DNA of 64,000 bases from Papio anubis. Taxonomy: Eukaryota > Chordata > Mammalia > Primates > Cercopithecidae. The notes beneath the pieces were generated by a model, which saw only the letters and a program-made list of their open reading frames with translations, ran no database searches and was not told the DNA's origin. The stretch lies in assembly GCF_008728515.1 (NCBI RefSeq), contig NC_044986.1, positions 114,316,313 to 114,380,312 of the forward strand, given 5' to 3'. Both the position numbers and the translations under genes were made by a program. Positions 1-10,500 of this stretch are shown in pieces; the first letter of the stretch is position 1; each line of letters starts with the position of its first letter.

Positions 1-20
1 CGTGAGTCACTGTGCCCGGC
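1..20 (-). repeat. Alu fragment cut by the window edge
   Basis: The first bases read cgtgagtcactgtgcccggc, the reverse complement of an Alu 5' end. Confidence 0.75.
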
Positions 21-569
21 AGTAATGTTCTAAAATTGATTGTGGTAAATCACATAGCTCCACAAACAAACTAAAAACCACTGAATTGTATACCTCAGGT
101 GGGTACATTGTACGGTATTTGAATTATATCTCAATAAAGCTATTATTTTGAAAAAAAAGCACCAGTAATTCCTTCACCCAGAGTAATCCCATTACCCAAA
201 TGATAGTAGTTAAGACCCTTTTCTCCACCCATATCCCCACTCTCTTACCCAGAGATAATACCAACATATTGCAGTAAATTACATGACCTGATTTTATAAA
301 CAATCCTTTCATTCATAAGGCAAAAGTGGCACCTGTCTTCACATTAGATTCTAGTTCATCATGTGCTCCTGCCTGTTTGTTTCATAAAGGTTTTCTAGAA
401 CTTACTGTTAAGATAAGCGAGGCCTCATGTGTTTTGCATCACTTTGACACACTTTTCTTCTGTGATATTGGTCTATTTATATTTTCTAATTCTTCTTGTA
501 CCAACCAAAATTAGAATTTATTCCCCCAGGAAAGCATCTGTTTCGTTCAGATTATCAAATATATACCTA
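21..569. other. Unassigned intergenic DNA
   Basis: AT-rich sequence with no open frame of interest, no CpG cluster and no repeat that I recognise. Confidence 0.5.
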
Positions 570-570
570 C

Positions 571-603
<33 letters not shown>

Positions 604-605
604 TA
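570..605. repeat. (AT)n(AC)n microsatellite
   Basis: An AT dinucleotide run passes directly into an AC run, next to the A-tail end of an antisense Alu. Confidence 0.9.
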
Positions 606-823
606 ATTTGAGATGAAGTCTCGCTCTGTTGCCTAGGCTGGAGTGCAGTGGCACAATCTCGGCTCACAGCAATCTCCTGGGTTTAAGCCATTCTTCTGCC
701 TCAGCCTCCCAAGTAGCTGGGACTATAGTCCAGCTACCACCATGCCCGGCCGATTTGTTGTATTTTTAGTAGAGATGGGGTTTCAGCATGTTGGCAAGGC
801 TGGTCTCCAACTCCTGACCTCAG
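606..823 (-). mobile_element. Alu, 5'-truncated
   Basis: Starts ttgagatgaagtctcgctctg and runs to ctcctgacctcag, so about the first 60 bp of the element are missing. Confidence 0.9.
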
Positions 824-1600
824 ACACGTTTTATTTCAAAATGATGAAGCCATAAGCCTCCCATCTGTCGGGCTGAGGGAAAGTAGTCCTCTTCTCAAAC
901 ACTGGGATTCCCGCCTTTTGATCCCAACTCAATAAAAAATCTCAGGCAGCTCCCTACTACTTAGCAGTTGGCTTCAACTCCCTGCCTTTTGCCTTGGAAA
1001 TCTGGCCCCAGTGTAATTTTTTCTCACCACCCATCATGTATCAAACCCTCCAGCAACCCCTTCTCACCTCTGTCTTCCACGGCCTTCTCCCCTTGGAACA
1101 CCTTTCACATCTCCCCTCGTCTAGACTTACCTTTTCTTCAAAATGTCCTTCAAGAAGTTTCTTCTGGCTCTCCAGCTGGAAGGAGACTCCTCCTTGTCTG
1201 GACTCAGACAGCACCGTGTACCTCTTTGCATCTGAGGACATTCTAATGGGTTCATTAGTTATTTATGATTTTATTAACTCCACCAAAAGCATCTATGATA
1301 GAAAATGCTTTAGGTTGAAAATACAAAAAACACCATTCAAAATGGCTTAAGCCATAAGGATTATCTCATGTAATTAGGAGTCCAAAGATAGAGTGGTTTA
1401 GTCACATTATCAAAGACCTGGCTTCTTTCCATCTTTCCACTCTGCCTTGCCCTCGGCCTTGTCTTCTTTTGAGTACAGATGTCTGCAGCCACAACTCCAG
1501 AGAGAAGCCGTTACTTCTATAGAGGACAGCATCTAGGGTGGCCTTCATGAGCCCCAGCTCTTGGCATCATCCCTTGTTGTGATATGGAACCTGTGACTTG
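824..1600. other. Unassigned intergenic DNA
   Basis: Unique-looking sequence. Overlapping plus-strand frames of 92 and 118 codons at 968-1350 have no recognisable domain and are probably chance. Confidence 0.4.
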
Positions 1601-2015
1601 CTTCTCATCAGTGGAATATGGCAAAGGTGATGGGCTCTCTGTGATTACACACATGTGCTCATGATACATACAATTGTAACAGCCATGTCACTAGGAGACC
1701 CTCTCTCTCCCTTGCTGGCTTTGGTGAAGCAGCTTCCATGTCGTGAGCTGCCACATGGAGAGAGTCACATGTCAGGGAACTGAGTGTGGCTTCTGCTCAG
1801 CAGCCAGTGTGACAGAGGCCCTCAGTCTGGCAGCCTGCAAGGAACTGAATGCAGCCCACAGCCATGTGAGGCTGGAAGTGAACCCTTCCTCAGTCAAGTC
1901 TTGGATGAGACTGCGGCATTGGCTGACCCTGGGATTCCATCTCTGTGAGACCCTGAAGCAGAGGCTCCAGCTAAGCTGTCCCTGGACTCCCGATCCCTAG
2001 AAATTGTAAGATTAA
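1601..2015 (+). repeat. Old interspersed repeat, family not named
   Basis: The wording (ggaactgaatgcagcc, gagaccctgaagcagaggc, agctaagctgt) is familiar from a widespread ancient mammalian repeat family that I cannot name with confidence. The segment 1779-1875 is copied in inverted form at 2330-2428. Confidence 0.4.
1779..1875 (+). repeat. Left arm of a near-perfect inverted duplication
   Basis: 97 bp whose reverse complement recurs at 2330-2428 with two substitutions and one 2-bp indel by eye. The homology ends sharply at both sides. Confidence 0.9.
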
Positions 2016-2027
2016 AGAACCGGTGGG

Positions 2028-2329
2028 GCCGGGTGCAGTGGCTCACGCCTGTAATCCCAGTACTTTGGGAGGCTGAGGCGGGCAGATAATGAGGTCAGAT
2101 GATCAAGACCATCCTGGCTAACACGGTGAAACCCTGTCTCTACTAAAAATACAAAAAATTAGCCAGGCTTGGTGGCTCGCACCTGTAGTCCCAGCTACTC
2201 AGGAGGCTGGGGCAGGAGAATCACTTGAACCTGGGAGGCGGAGGTTGCAGTGAGCCGAAATCGCGCCATTGCACTTCAGCCTGGGTGACAGAGCGAGACT
2301 CTGTCTCAACAAAACCCAAAAACCAAAAC
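2028..2329 (+). mobile_element. Alu, full length
   Basis: Begins ggccgggtgcagtggctcac and ends with a degenerate A-rich tail (caacaaaacccaaaaacc). Confidence 0.95.
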
Positions 2330-2428
2330 CCAGTCTCACATGGCCGTGGGCTGCATTCAGTTCCTTGCAGGCTGCCAGACTGAGGGCCTCAGTGTCACAC
2401 TGGCTGCTGAGCAGAAGCCACACTCAGT
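2330..2428 (-). repeat. Right arm of a near-perfect inverted duplication
   Basis: 99 bp, the reverse complement of 1779-1875. It sits exactly between the A-rich tail of the plus-strand Alu ending at 2329 and an antisense Alu fragment starting near 2429. Confidence 0.9.
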
Positions 2429-2582
2429 GCAATCTTTTCTCACGGCAGCCTTGTCTCCTGGACTCAAGCAATCCTCCTGCCTCAGCCTCCCAGGTAGCAG
2501 GGACCACAGGTGTGCACCACCACACCCAGGTAATTTTTTTTTTTTTAATGTTTTTGTAGAGACGGGGTTTTGCCATGTTGCA
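2429..2582 (-). mobile_element. Alu fragment
   Basis: Antisense Alu wording (ctcctgcctcagcctccc, gtagagacggggttttgccatgttg). Both ends are missing. Confidence 0.8.
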
Positions 2583-3428
2583 AAACGGCACTCATCCCTC
2601 CCATGTTGCCCAAACTGGGAGTAATTTTTTTCAAGAAGCCTCCCAGTCATCTTTTTGGAATTATATTATGTGGTCATTCTTAATCTAACCACTGGGAAAG
2701 GGAATAGAATTACCGAGATTGGCATAAATGAATCAAGGTTTACTTCTAAAAATAAATACATAGGGAAAATAGTTAAGTGTTACTATGACAAATAGGCAAA
2801 TCCAAAAACTTGCACTTTTACAAGACAACTGGCCTGGTCACTTTAAATAGCCAATATCATTGAAAAAGTGAATTGGACTCTTCTGAATTTTTTAACACTA
2901 ACACATTTTTTAAAAGGTACCTAACAACCAAATGCAATGTGTGGATCTTGATTGAATCTTAGTTCAAAAATCTAGCATAAAGTCTATTTCAGGAACAATT
3001 GGAGAAATTTGAACATGGACTAGATAATTAATATTAAGGAACTATTTTAAATTTTTGTAGTTGAGACAGAAGTATTACAGCTATGTGAGAGAACATCCTT
3101 ATACTTTAGAAGATGTATACTGAAGTATTTAGGACTAAGGCATCATGATTTCAACAACTTATTTTTGAATAGTTTAGCCAAAAACTATTTCAACACACAC
3201 ACAGAAAGATTAAAGCAAATATGGAAAAATGTTAAATGTTAATTGACTCTAGATGGTGGCTATGGTTGACAGTTGCACTATTTTTTTTTCAACCTTTCTA
3301 ACATTTTTGATCACAAAAATGTGGACACAGACTCACCTCCTCGGGCTGGTATCTTGGTCTCTAGATTCAATGCAATCCCAATCGACATCCCAGCAAGTTA
3401 TTGTGTGGATATCAACAAACTGATTCTA
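2583..3428. other. Unassigned AT-rich intergenic DNA
   Basis: No gene, CpG cluster or repeat recognised. Old repeats may be present but are too decayed to name by eye. Confidence 0.4.
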
Positions 3429-3730
3429 GGGTGGGCACAGTGGCTCACACCTGTAATCCCAGCACCGTGGGAGGCTGAGGCAGGAGGATTGCTTGAGCTC
3501 AGGAGTTTGAGACCAGCCTGGGCAACACAGTGAGACCTTGTCTTTACTAAAAATAAAAAATTAGCCAGGTGTGGTGGCATGCACCTGTAGTCCCAGCTAC
3601 TTGGGAGGTTGAAGTGGGAGGATCACTGGAGCCTAGGAGGTGGAGGTTACAGTGAACTATGATCATGACACTGCACTCCAAATTGGGTGACAGAGCAAGA
3701 CAAGAAAGAAAGAAAGAAAGAAAGAAAGAA
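3429..3730 (+). mobile_element. Alu with (GAAA)n tail
   Basis: From gggtgggcacagtggctcac to a gaaa tetranucleotide run at about 3702-3729 that has evolved from the A-tail. Confidence 0.92.
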
Positions 3731-3747
3731 TATTAAAAAAAGAAGGC

Positions 3748-4043
3748 GGCCAGGCGTGGTGGCTCACGCCTGTAATCCCAGCACTTTGGGAGGCTGAGGC
3801 GGGCGGATCAGGAGGTCAGGAGATCAAGACCATCCTGGCTAACACAGTGAAAACCCGTCTCTACTGAAAATACAAAAAAGTAGCCGGGAGTGGCAGCGGG
3901 TGCCTGTAGTCCCAGCTACTCGGGAGGCTGAGGCAGGAGAATGGCGTGAACCCGGGAGGCGGAACTTGCAGTGAGCTGAGATCGCGCCACTGTACTCCAG
4001 CCTGGGTGACAGAGCGAGACTCCGTTTCAAAAAAAAAAAAAAA
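3748..4043 (+). mobile_element. Alu, full length, young-looking
   Basis: ggccaggcgtggtggctcac through gagactccgtttc and a poly(A) tail. It has AluY-like wording (aggagatcaagaccatcctggctaacac, gaatggcgtgaacccgggaggcgg). Confidence 0.93.
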
Positions 4044-5129
4044 GAGGAAGAAGACCTACTAGACGTACTTCCTAGGGCTGCCTGGACAGTTTCAGGCTCA
4101 CTCAATCACCATGTGCTTTTGCCTGGTAGCCGACCTCAAGTCATTGGCGTACAATCGGTCAGGGAGCTGGTGTTCTCTCATTCGCTTCATCTATGTTTTC
4201 CAGGGTCAAGCCAGCTCTCCAAGGATCTCTCAGCCAGGGCGGACAGAAACGAATACCCTTGTCACTGCGTAGCCCCTGAACCTGATGGGGTATGACCTGC
4301 TGGGCGGAGCTCAGCTCAGCTACCCCGATAAGTAAACAGCACAGAGGGAAAGATAAACACTCTAGGCTTCCCAAAAGCAATTATCATGTGTGGTTATTAG
4401 AACATTTGTATTCACTATCCTGGGGGAAGGAAGCAGAGATACAAATAAACCCAGAATTGATATTTGCCTGGGGATAAATTATATGACATTGCAGAGTGGG
4501 GAGCAGATTTTCTTTCTGGATTACTTTCTGCACAGGCAGCCATTAAAATGTATAGCTAGTCCCTGAGCGCGCATCAGCTTGGGGCCGGGAAGCCAGACTG
4601 GAGGCCAGGGGAGTTCACGGTTTGAGGGCACAGCGCTCATAAGGAAACGGGAAAGTCAACTTTTGATTTTCTTTTGTCACATGTTTGAGAAGAGTTTGTT
4701 ACTTTCTCCAAGGCCCTGAGAGGTGATATCACCCTCTCCCCTACATGGTGTGAGCTGGCAACCACAAGGTGGTGACTTCCACAGCAGGTCCCCTGAAGGG
4801 GAACAGACAGCGAGTGGCCCCACGGACCCGCAGGATTCTTGAGCTGCCCACGACAGTCCTCGTCTAGAAGCTTCAGCCGGGTATTTATGAGCTTAGCAGT
4901 AAAAGCTCCCCTGGTGGTCTGTGGATAAGCAAAGCCGGCGTCCCTTCCCTTGCACACTGGCAGTGTTCTGTTGCAAGGGCTTCAGTGCTGAGGCCATTCC
5001 TTTGTCTTGGGAAACTGTCACGGGTAGGGCAGCCATTTCTTCAGGCTTGCTGACCCCAGGCTAGCCTCACACCAGCCCAGTGGCCCCCTTCGGCGTGGTG
5101 TGGCCAGGGGGAAGATTATCTGTGGCTTT
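4044..5129. other. Unassigned intergenic DNA
   Basis: Moderately GC-rich and unique-looking. A 106-codon minus frame at 4637-4957 has no recognisable domain and no supporting splice context. Confidence 0.4.
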
Positions 5130-5310
5130 ATCAGGCAGATGGTGTCTGGAATCCTCAATCTACCCTCTCAGCTGTTTGACCTCGGACAAAGCTGGCCTCA
5201 ACTACTCGCCCATGAGCTGGAGGTCGCTGCGGTACCTACGGCACTGGGCTGTCAGGAGGATGACATGAGAATGTACAGAGGGTACCCAGCACACAGTGTT
5301 CGTCCAGGAA
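5130..5310 (+). mobile_element. MIR remnant
   Basis: MIR-like wording: ctgtttgacctcggacaa, gctgtcaggaggatgacatgagaat, acccagcacacagt. Confidence 0.55.
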
Positions 5311-5366
5311 GCGGCAGCGCTCATAATTTTCTGTGCGTGAGTAGCGGTAACAAACTCCTCTTTTTC

Positions 5367-5669
5367 TTTTCTTTTTTTTTTTTTTTGAGACGGAGTCTTG
5401 CTCTGTCGTCCGGGCTGGAGTGCAGTGGCCGAATCTCAGCTCACTGCAAGCTCCGCCACCCGGGTTTACGCCATTCTCCTGCCTCAGCCTCCTGAGTAGC
5501 TGGGACTACAGGCGCCCGCCACCTCGCCCGGCTAGTTTTTTGTATTTTTTTAGTAGAGACGGGGTTTCACCGTGTTAGCCAGAATGGTCTCGATCTCCTG
5601 ACCTCGTGATCCGCCCGTCTCGGCCTCCCAAAGTGCTGGGATTACAGGCTTGCGCCACCGTGCCCGGCC
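5367..5669 (-). mobile_element. AluY of Old World monkey type, with 16-bp target duplication
   Basis: Antisense full-length Alu with the word ggccgaatctcagctcactgc (complement of the ...gatccggcc... type) and cacctcgcccggctagtttttt. I associate both with the cercopithecid AluYR group. The 16-bp word caaactcctctttttc stands at 5351-5366 and again at 5670-5685, a perfect target duplication. Confidence 0.92.
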
Positions 5670-5685
5670 CAAACTCCTCTTTTTC

Positions 5686-6091
5686 AAGAGCACACTCTAT
5701 GGTTTCTAAAATCTAGGAAAGACACAAATTGTCTTTCTCAGCAGAAACCTGTGAAAACAACTCAGGGACACCCATAGCATGAGACCCTTGCCCCGGCTAT
5801 TTGAATAAGCACAGGTTAGAGCCTTACAGCTCTTCATCCCCAGCGTGGTACTCATCCCATGAATGGCCACGTTCTACTCGCAGGTGAAATAAACTGGTTT
5901 TAAACAATCAGCCTTACGACAATCTTGAGGACAAGAGATTTGGGACATTTCTTGGGCCGCATTAGACCTGAAGCCAGCAGGTCATAGATTTAGGTCCCAA
6001 GTCAAACCCTTGCTCAGGTGGGAAACCTATGCACCTGGTTTTGGTCTGTGATCTCTCCTGGAAGCCGAGCGTCATTTGCAAGTGTGTCCGT
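5686..6091. other. Unassigned intergenic DNA
   Basis: Unique-looking; no feature recognised. Confidence 0.5.
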
Positions 6092-6104
6092 AGGAGGTGG
6101 TGCT

Positions 6105-6403
6105 TTTTTGTGGTTGTTGTTGAGGCAGAGTCTTGCTCTATTGCCCCAGAGCTGGAGTGCAGTGGCACCATCTTGGCTCACTGCAACCTCCACCTCCCGG
6201 GTTCAAGCAATTCTCCTGCCTCAGCCTCCCAAGTATCTGGGATTACAGGCACGTGCCACTGCACCTGGCTAATTTTTGTATTTTTAGTAGAGATGGGGTT
6301 TCACCATATTGGCCAGGCTGGTCTTGAACTCCTGACCTCAGGTGATTCACCTGCCTCAGCCTCCCAGAGTTCTGGGATTATAGGCAGGAGCCACCACCCA
6401 GCC
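6105..6403 (-). mobile_element. Alu, full length
   Basis: Antisense Alu flanked by 13-bp direct repeats at 6092-6104 and 6404-6416 with one mismatch. Confidence 0.93.
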
Positions 6404-6661
6404 AGGAGGAGGTGCTCTTAATGCGTAGGACGTGTCCACTGCCTCCCGCCTCCTCTCCCCAGTGTTTTCATCCTCAGGTTGAGCCTGGAGTCTGGGTTTC
6501 ACAGAAACGTGGTTAACAATGACATCGGTTATAGAAATAGGAGGCACCTACTCTATGTCCATCAGCGTGAGCATATAAAAACAGTTGATTTTTTTTCTTT
6601 TCTTAGACAATTTGCAGTATAGCTGGGGAGATAAAACATACCAGTCTCTGTAAAGATTAAA

Positions 6662-6667
6662 TTTATT
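6662..6667 (-). terminator. ECHDC3: Canonical poly(A) signal AATAAA of ECHDC3
   Basis: The plus strand reads TTTATT here, so the minus strand reads AATAAA about 515 nt after the TGA, in the context gatttAAATAAAttt. It is the only canonical hexamer I found between the stop and the next Alu, so it is the likely main 3' end. Confidence 0.8.
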
Positions 6668-7028
6668 TAAATCACATAAGATTATTCAAAGCCATAGGCA
6701 TGATTACGTCTCTATAGAATCAAGAAGATTTTCTGCGTGGAGAATATCTCATGGAGATTTGAAATGTGTTGCCTCTCCTGAGCAGCCAGGATTAACTCCG
6801 CCTAGGAGGAGGTTTTGGATAAGGGTCAGGCTGGTGTCCTTCTTTCCTGCCTCCATGGGTTGTCACCTTCTGCTATGTCAGCGGGGTAGCTTGCTTAAGA
6901 TGTTGTAAGGAGCACCCCAAATGCCAGGCTTCCTGCCATAGCTGGCCTGCTGCAGGGCTCACCAGCCTTGCACCGAGGTCAGCACCTCAGTCACTCCCCA
7001 TTTTGTCTTTCACCATGAAAGCATGGCT

Positions 7029-7034
7029 TTTAAT
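7029..7034 (-). terminator. ECHDC3: Possible proximal poly(A) signal ATTAAA
   Basis: The minus strand reads ATTAAA about 147 nt after the stop (plus strand tttaat). ATTAAA is the commonest variant signal, so a short 3' UTR form is possible. This rests on the hexamer alone. Confidence 0.4.
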
Positions 7035-7180
7035 GTAGGCCAAATGCTGTGACACCAGTATCAAGTCACAGAAGCAGCTCGTCTGCTGCCTGCTGAAGCT
7101 GAGAGGCAGTGTGGGGTTGGGGTCAGAGGGGAGGGCGGGCTCCTGGGCGCTGCCCACGGGCCTCACTCCTCTGCCTCCAC

Positions 7181-7501
7181 TCACGCGGGCTCGTGTGACC
7201 AGATGGGTTTTCTCTTCTGGAGGAAGGCCGTGATGCCCTCCTGCCCATCCCGCAGGGCCAGGTTGTCCACCATGGCCTGGGAGGTGAGGTAGTAAGCCGT
7301 CCCCAGGTCCTGGGGCAGCTGCTTGTAGAAGGTGGCTTTGCCCAGGGACACCACCGGGCGGCTCAGTGACGCGATCTTCCGCGCGATCCGCATGGTCTCC
7401 TCCTGCAGCTCTGCCTCTGGCACCACTTTGCTGAGCAGCCCGTGGAGCAGGGCCTGCTGGGCAGAAATGGGCTCCCCAGTAAAGAGCATCTCCAAGGCCA
7501 C
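7181..7501 (-). CDS. ECHDC3: ECHDC3 coding exon 5 (C-terminal helices and stop)
   Basis: 321 nt: residues 198-303 followed by TGA at 7183-7181. The acceptor is ctccccgtag|G and the first codon is GTG (Val198). It encodes VALEMLFTGEPISAQQALL..., the crotonase C-terminal region (A-x-e-m-l-x-T-G-x-x-i-x-A-x-x-A-l-x-x-G-L), then the terminal helices that make trimer and CoA contacts in the family. The protein ends ...KPIWSHEPA. No peroxisomal SKL-type terminus is present, which agrees with mitochondrial targeting. Confidence 0.96.
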   Translation of the reverse strand: MALEMLFTGEPISAQQALLHGLLSKVVPEAELQEETMRIARKIASLSRPVVSLGKATFYKQLPQDLGTAYYLTSQAMVDNLALRDGQEGITAFLQKRKPIWSHEPA

Positions 7502-10500
7502 CTACGGGGAGACACGGGAGGTCACTGAGGTGCTCTCCTGTGACCCGCCGCCCCCACCTGAGTCCCGCCTCGGCTCAATGACCTGCTTCCTCAAACACCA
7601 CGTCACCTGCCAGCCCTGATGTCTTCAGTGCCCTAACTCCTGCCCGGGAGGAGAGCGGATCTTTCCAAGAGCGAAGAAACCACACCAGCCCCAGGGGCAG
7701 TGACTGTCCCGTGTTGTCTTGCTCCTGCACAGATCTGGTCACTGAGCCCTGCCACGGCTGGGGATGTCGTCTACCTCTTTTGAGGGCCAAGCACAGGATG
7801 GAATCCACATCAGCTGGGATGACCCACAGACACTGCAGCGTGGGGGTTGGGGGGGCGGAGTGGGGGGTCCAGTACCTCTCAGAACCCACTGGGGCCACTT
7901 CCCACAAGCACTCACGGGGCTGCCACCTCGGCTTGATTGGAAAGAGCAGCCCCGGCCTCCTGGAGAAACGAGGATTTACAGACAATGTCTTCAGGGACCA
8001 GATGCAGAGCCCAGCGTGGTTTCAACTCACCAATGGGTAAGAAGTGGCAAGGAGAGGATGCCCTCTCCCCTCCTACAACTCTCCCCTGAGGTTCCAGGGC
8101 TGGTGAAGAGCGGGGAGCCCAGTTCCCTCCCTCCCCTCTGTGTCCTCTGCTTCACAGCCACTGCACCAACCAATTCAGTCACGCTACCAAGCCGGCTCCT
8201 CTAAAGTCAAATTTACAATGGAAAAGAGGGATCCCCAGGGGCACAAGGACACACAGGCAGGGGGCCTTCCCTCCCCCACCCCTCACTCAGGCTCTCACAA
8301 TCCTGGTGGCATCCCTGATGTGCCTCAAACACGCCCGTGCGCAGTCACCTCAGGGTCCTCGGACTCGCTGGTCCCTCTGCCTGGAGTGACTTTTCCCTGG
8401 CTGTTCTCCTGGCACACGCCTTCATCGCAGGCCTCTAGTCCTGCGTCCCCTGTCACTGAGGTCTTCCATGGCCGCCCTGCTCCAAGTGTAAAACAAACTC
8501 TGAAGCGACCCCGCCTGGTTACATTTTAAATCATTTGCGCTTCTCTCCATTTAACACCCTATATATTTCATGTTTGTTTATAGTACGTGTCTTTGTAACA
8601 CGTAAACTCCAGGAGGACAGGATTTCTTTTTTTTCCCAAGATGGCGTCTCACTATATTACGCAGGCCGGTCGTGAACTCCTGGGCACAAGTGACCCTCCA
8701 GCCTTGGCCTCTCAAAGTGCTAGGATTACACGCATGAGCCACCATGCCTGGCCATTTTTTTAGTCTTCTGTTGATTTCTGTATCTCCAGCACTGGAAGAC
8801 TATCTTGCACATAGCAAGCAACCTATTCAATATTTATGAAGGAGGGAAGGGAGGGAAGAAGAGAGGGAGGAAGGCAGGTAGGCAGGAAAACAGAGTATAG
8901 CACAAGTGGCAGGCTGGTTCCTTTGAGAAGAGGGCAAGCAGGTGATACAGCTTCCAGCTGGCTCTGGCTGGCTCTTAGGACCTGGCCTCCATGCTGTGAG
9001 GAAGCCCAAGCCACACTGAGAGGCCGGGTGCAGTGTGCTGCCAACCACCCTTTGGGGGGCCCAGCTCAGAGGCAGCCTCCACAGCCAGACATGTGAGCAA
9101 GCAGCCTTCAGATAAGTCCCCAGCTGAGGCTGCTGACCCTGTGGAGCAGAGAGAAGCCTTCCTCACTGAGCCCTGTCCAAACTGCAAATTCTGTTGTCTT
9201 TTGCTATGATACTGTGGGTGACCTGTTGCCTGGTAATAGATAGTTGCACTAGCTGGAGACAGACACAGGAGAGGCATCAGCATGTAGAGTGGGGTTTCTC
9301 AACCCTGGTGGTACTGATGTTCGGATAACTTTTTTTGGGTGGGGGGCTGGGGGCTGTCCTGTGTATTGCAGGACGTTCTGCAGCATCCTTGACCTCCACC
9401 CTCTAGTTATCAGTAGTACCCATGCCCCCACACCAAGCTGTGACAATCAAGAATGTCTCCAGGTATCGCCACATATCCCTGGGCCAATACTGCTCTCAGT
9501 TTAGAACCATGGATCTAGAAGGTTTTTAAGTCATAGGACTAGATTGGATCCCCCTGGATTGAGCTTGGATAAAGGAGAGACTAGAAGCCTGGCCTGAGGC
9601 CCCTCCTGCCACCATGGGTGGAGATGGAGCCCACAGGCACTGGGCTGGCAGCCAGGGACGGGTGATGCAGAGCCTCCTTGTCTCCTCTGTAAAGTTAAAG
9701 GCATGGACTAAATCGCCACCTGTTTTGGAACTGTACTGATTTTATGTTGGAGGGAGCAGGAATGTGACAGCTATGGGGGTTTCAGGGCAGACCATTTTTA
9801 GTTGACCAGGAAGAGCACTTCACGCCAAAGTGTGTCTGAAGCCCTAGTTGAATCAGGAGCTAAAAAGCAGATCCTGTTGTGAACAGCTGTGAAATAGGAC
9901 CCTGCTGAAGACACCTAGCGGGTCACAGCATGGGGCCAGGAAGGTGCTGTGCTCCATCTCTGCCCCTGAACCGCGTGTCAGCTGGGATCAGAAGCCAAGG
10001 TGGAGACGGTGTCACGGCTCCTCCCAGCCACTTTCCCTCTACTGATACAGGCGGCCCTTGGGGCACTCACAGGGACCAAATGTCAGGAAGTGGCCAAGCC
10101 TGAAAAACTGATGCAACATGAAAAAACAACAAAAGCCACCCAAGTCAACCTTATCGATCCCTTTGTCACTTGCAATGATCAAGTCCTAGATGACTTTCAG
10201 AGTTGTTAAGAATGGAGTCAGAGCTGGAAGGAGGAAAGAGTAAATCCAAAGTAGTAAATGTTCCTTCCCGGCCGGCTCAGCAGATGGACATGTATTCATC
10301 CCAGGTGGGGGACTTGCGGCCTGGGCCGGCGGTGTGTGGGTGCAGACTTGCATGGAATTCCAAATGCCCCAGATGTTTTGGGGCCAAGTCCTTTGGAGTT
10401 CAAGCTTCACAGGCGGGGCCTGGTCCCAGGCCTGCTGGGCACTGGTCCTCCTGGGACCCCTGAGCAAGCCATTTCTCACCTCTCACTTCTGCAGCCAGCA

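Larger units (their letters stand above)
6645..7180 (-). other. ECHDC3: ECHDC3 3' untranslated region
   Basis: About 535 nt follow the stop codon up to the predicted cleavage zone just beyond the AATAAA at 6662-6667. The stretch is free of Alu and other recognised repeats, unlike its surroundings, as expected for a retained terminal exon. The exact cleavage site is inferred, about 15-20 nt past the signal. Confidence 0.8.

Noticed and set aside
1743..2000. 85-codon plus frame with similar peptide on the minus strand at 2199-2423
   Set aside because: The matching peptides are explained by the inverted DNA duplication and not by two related genes.
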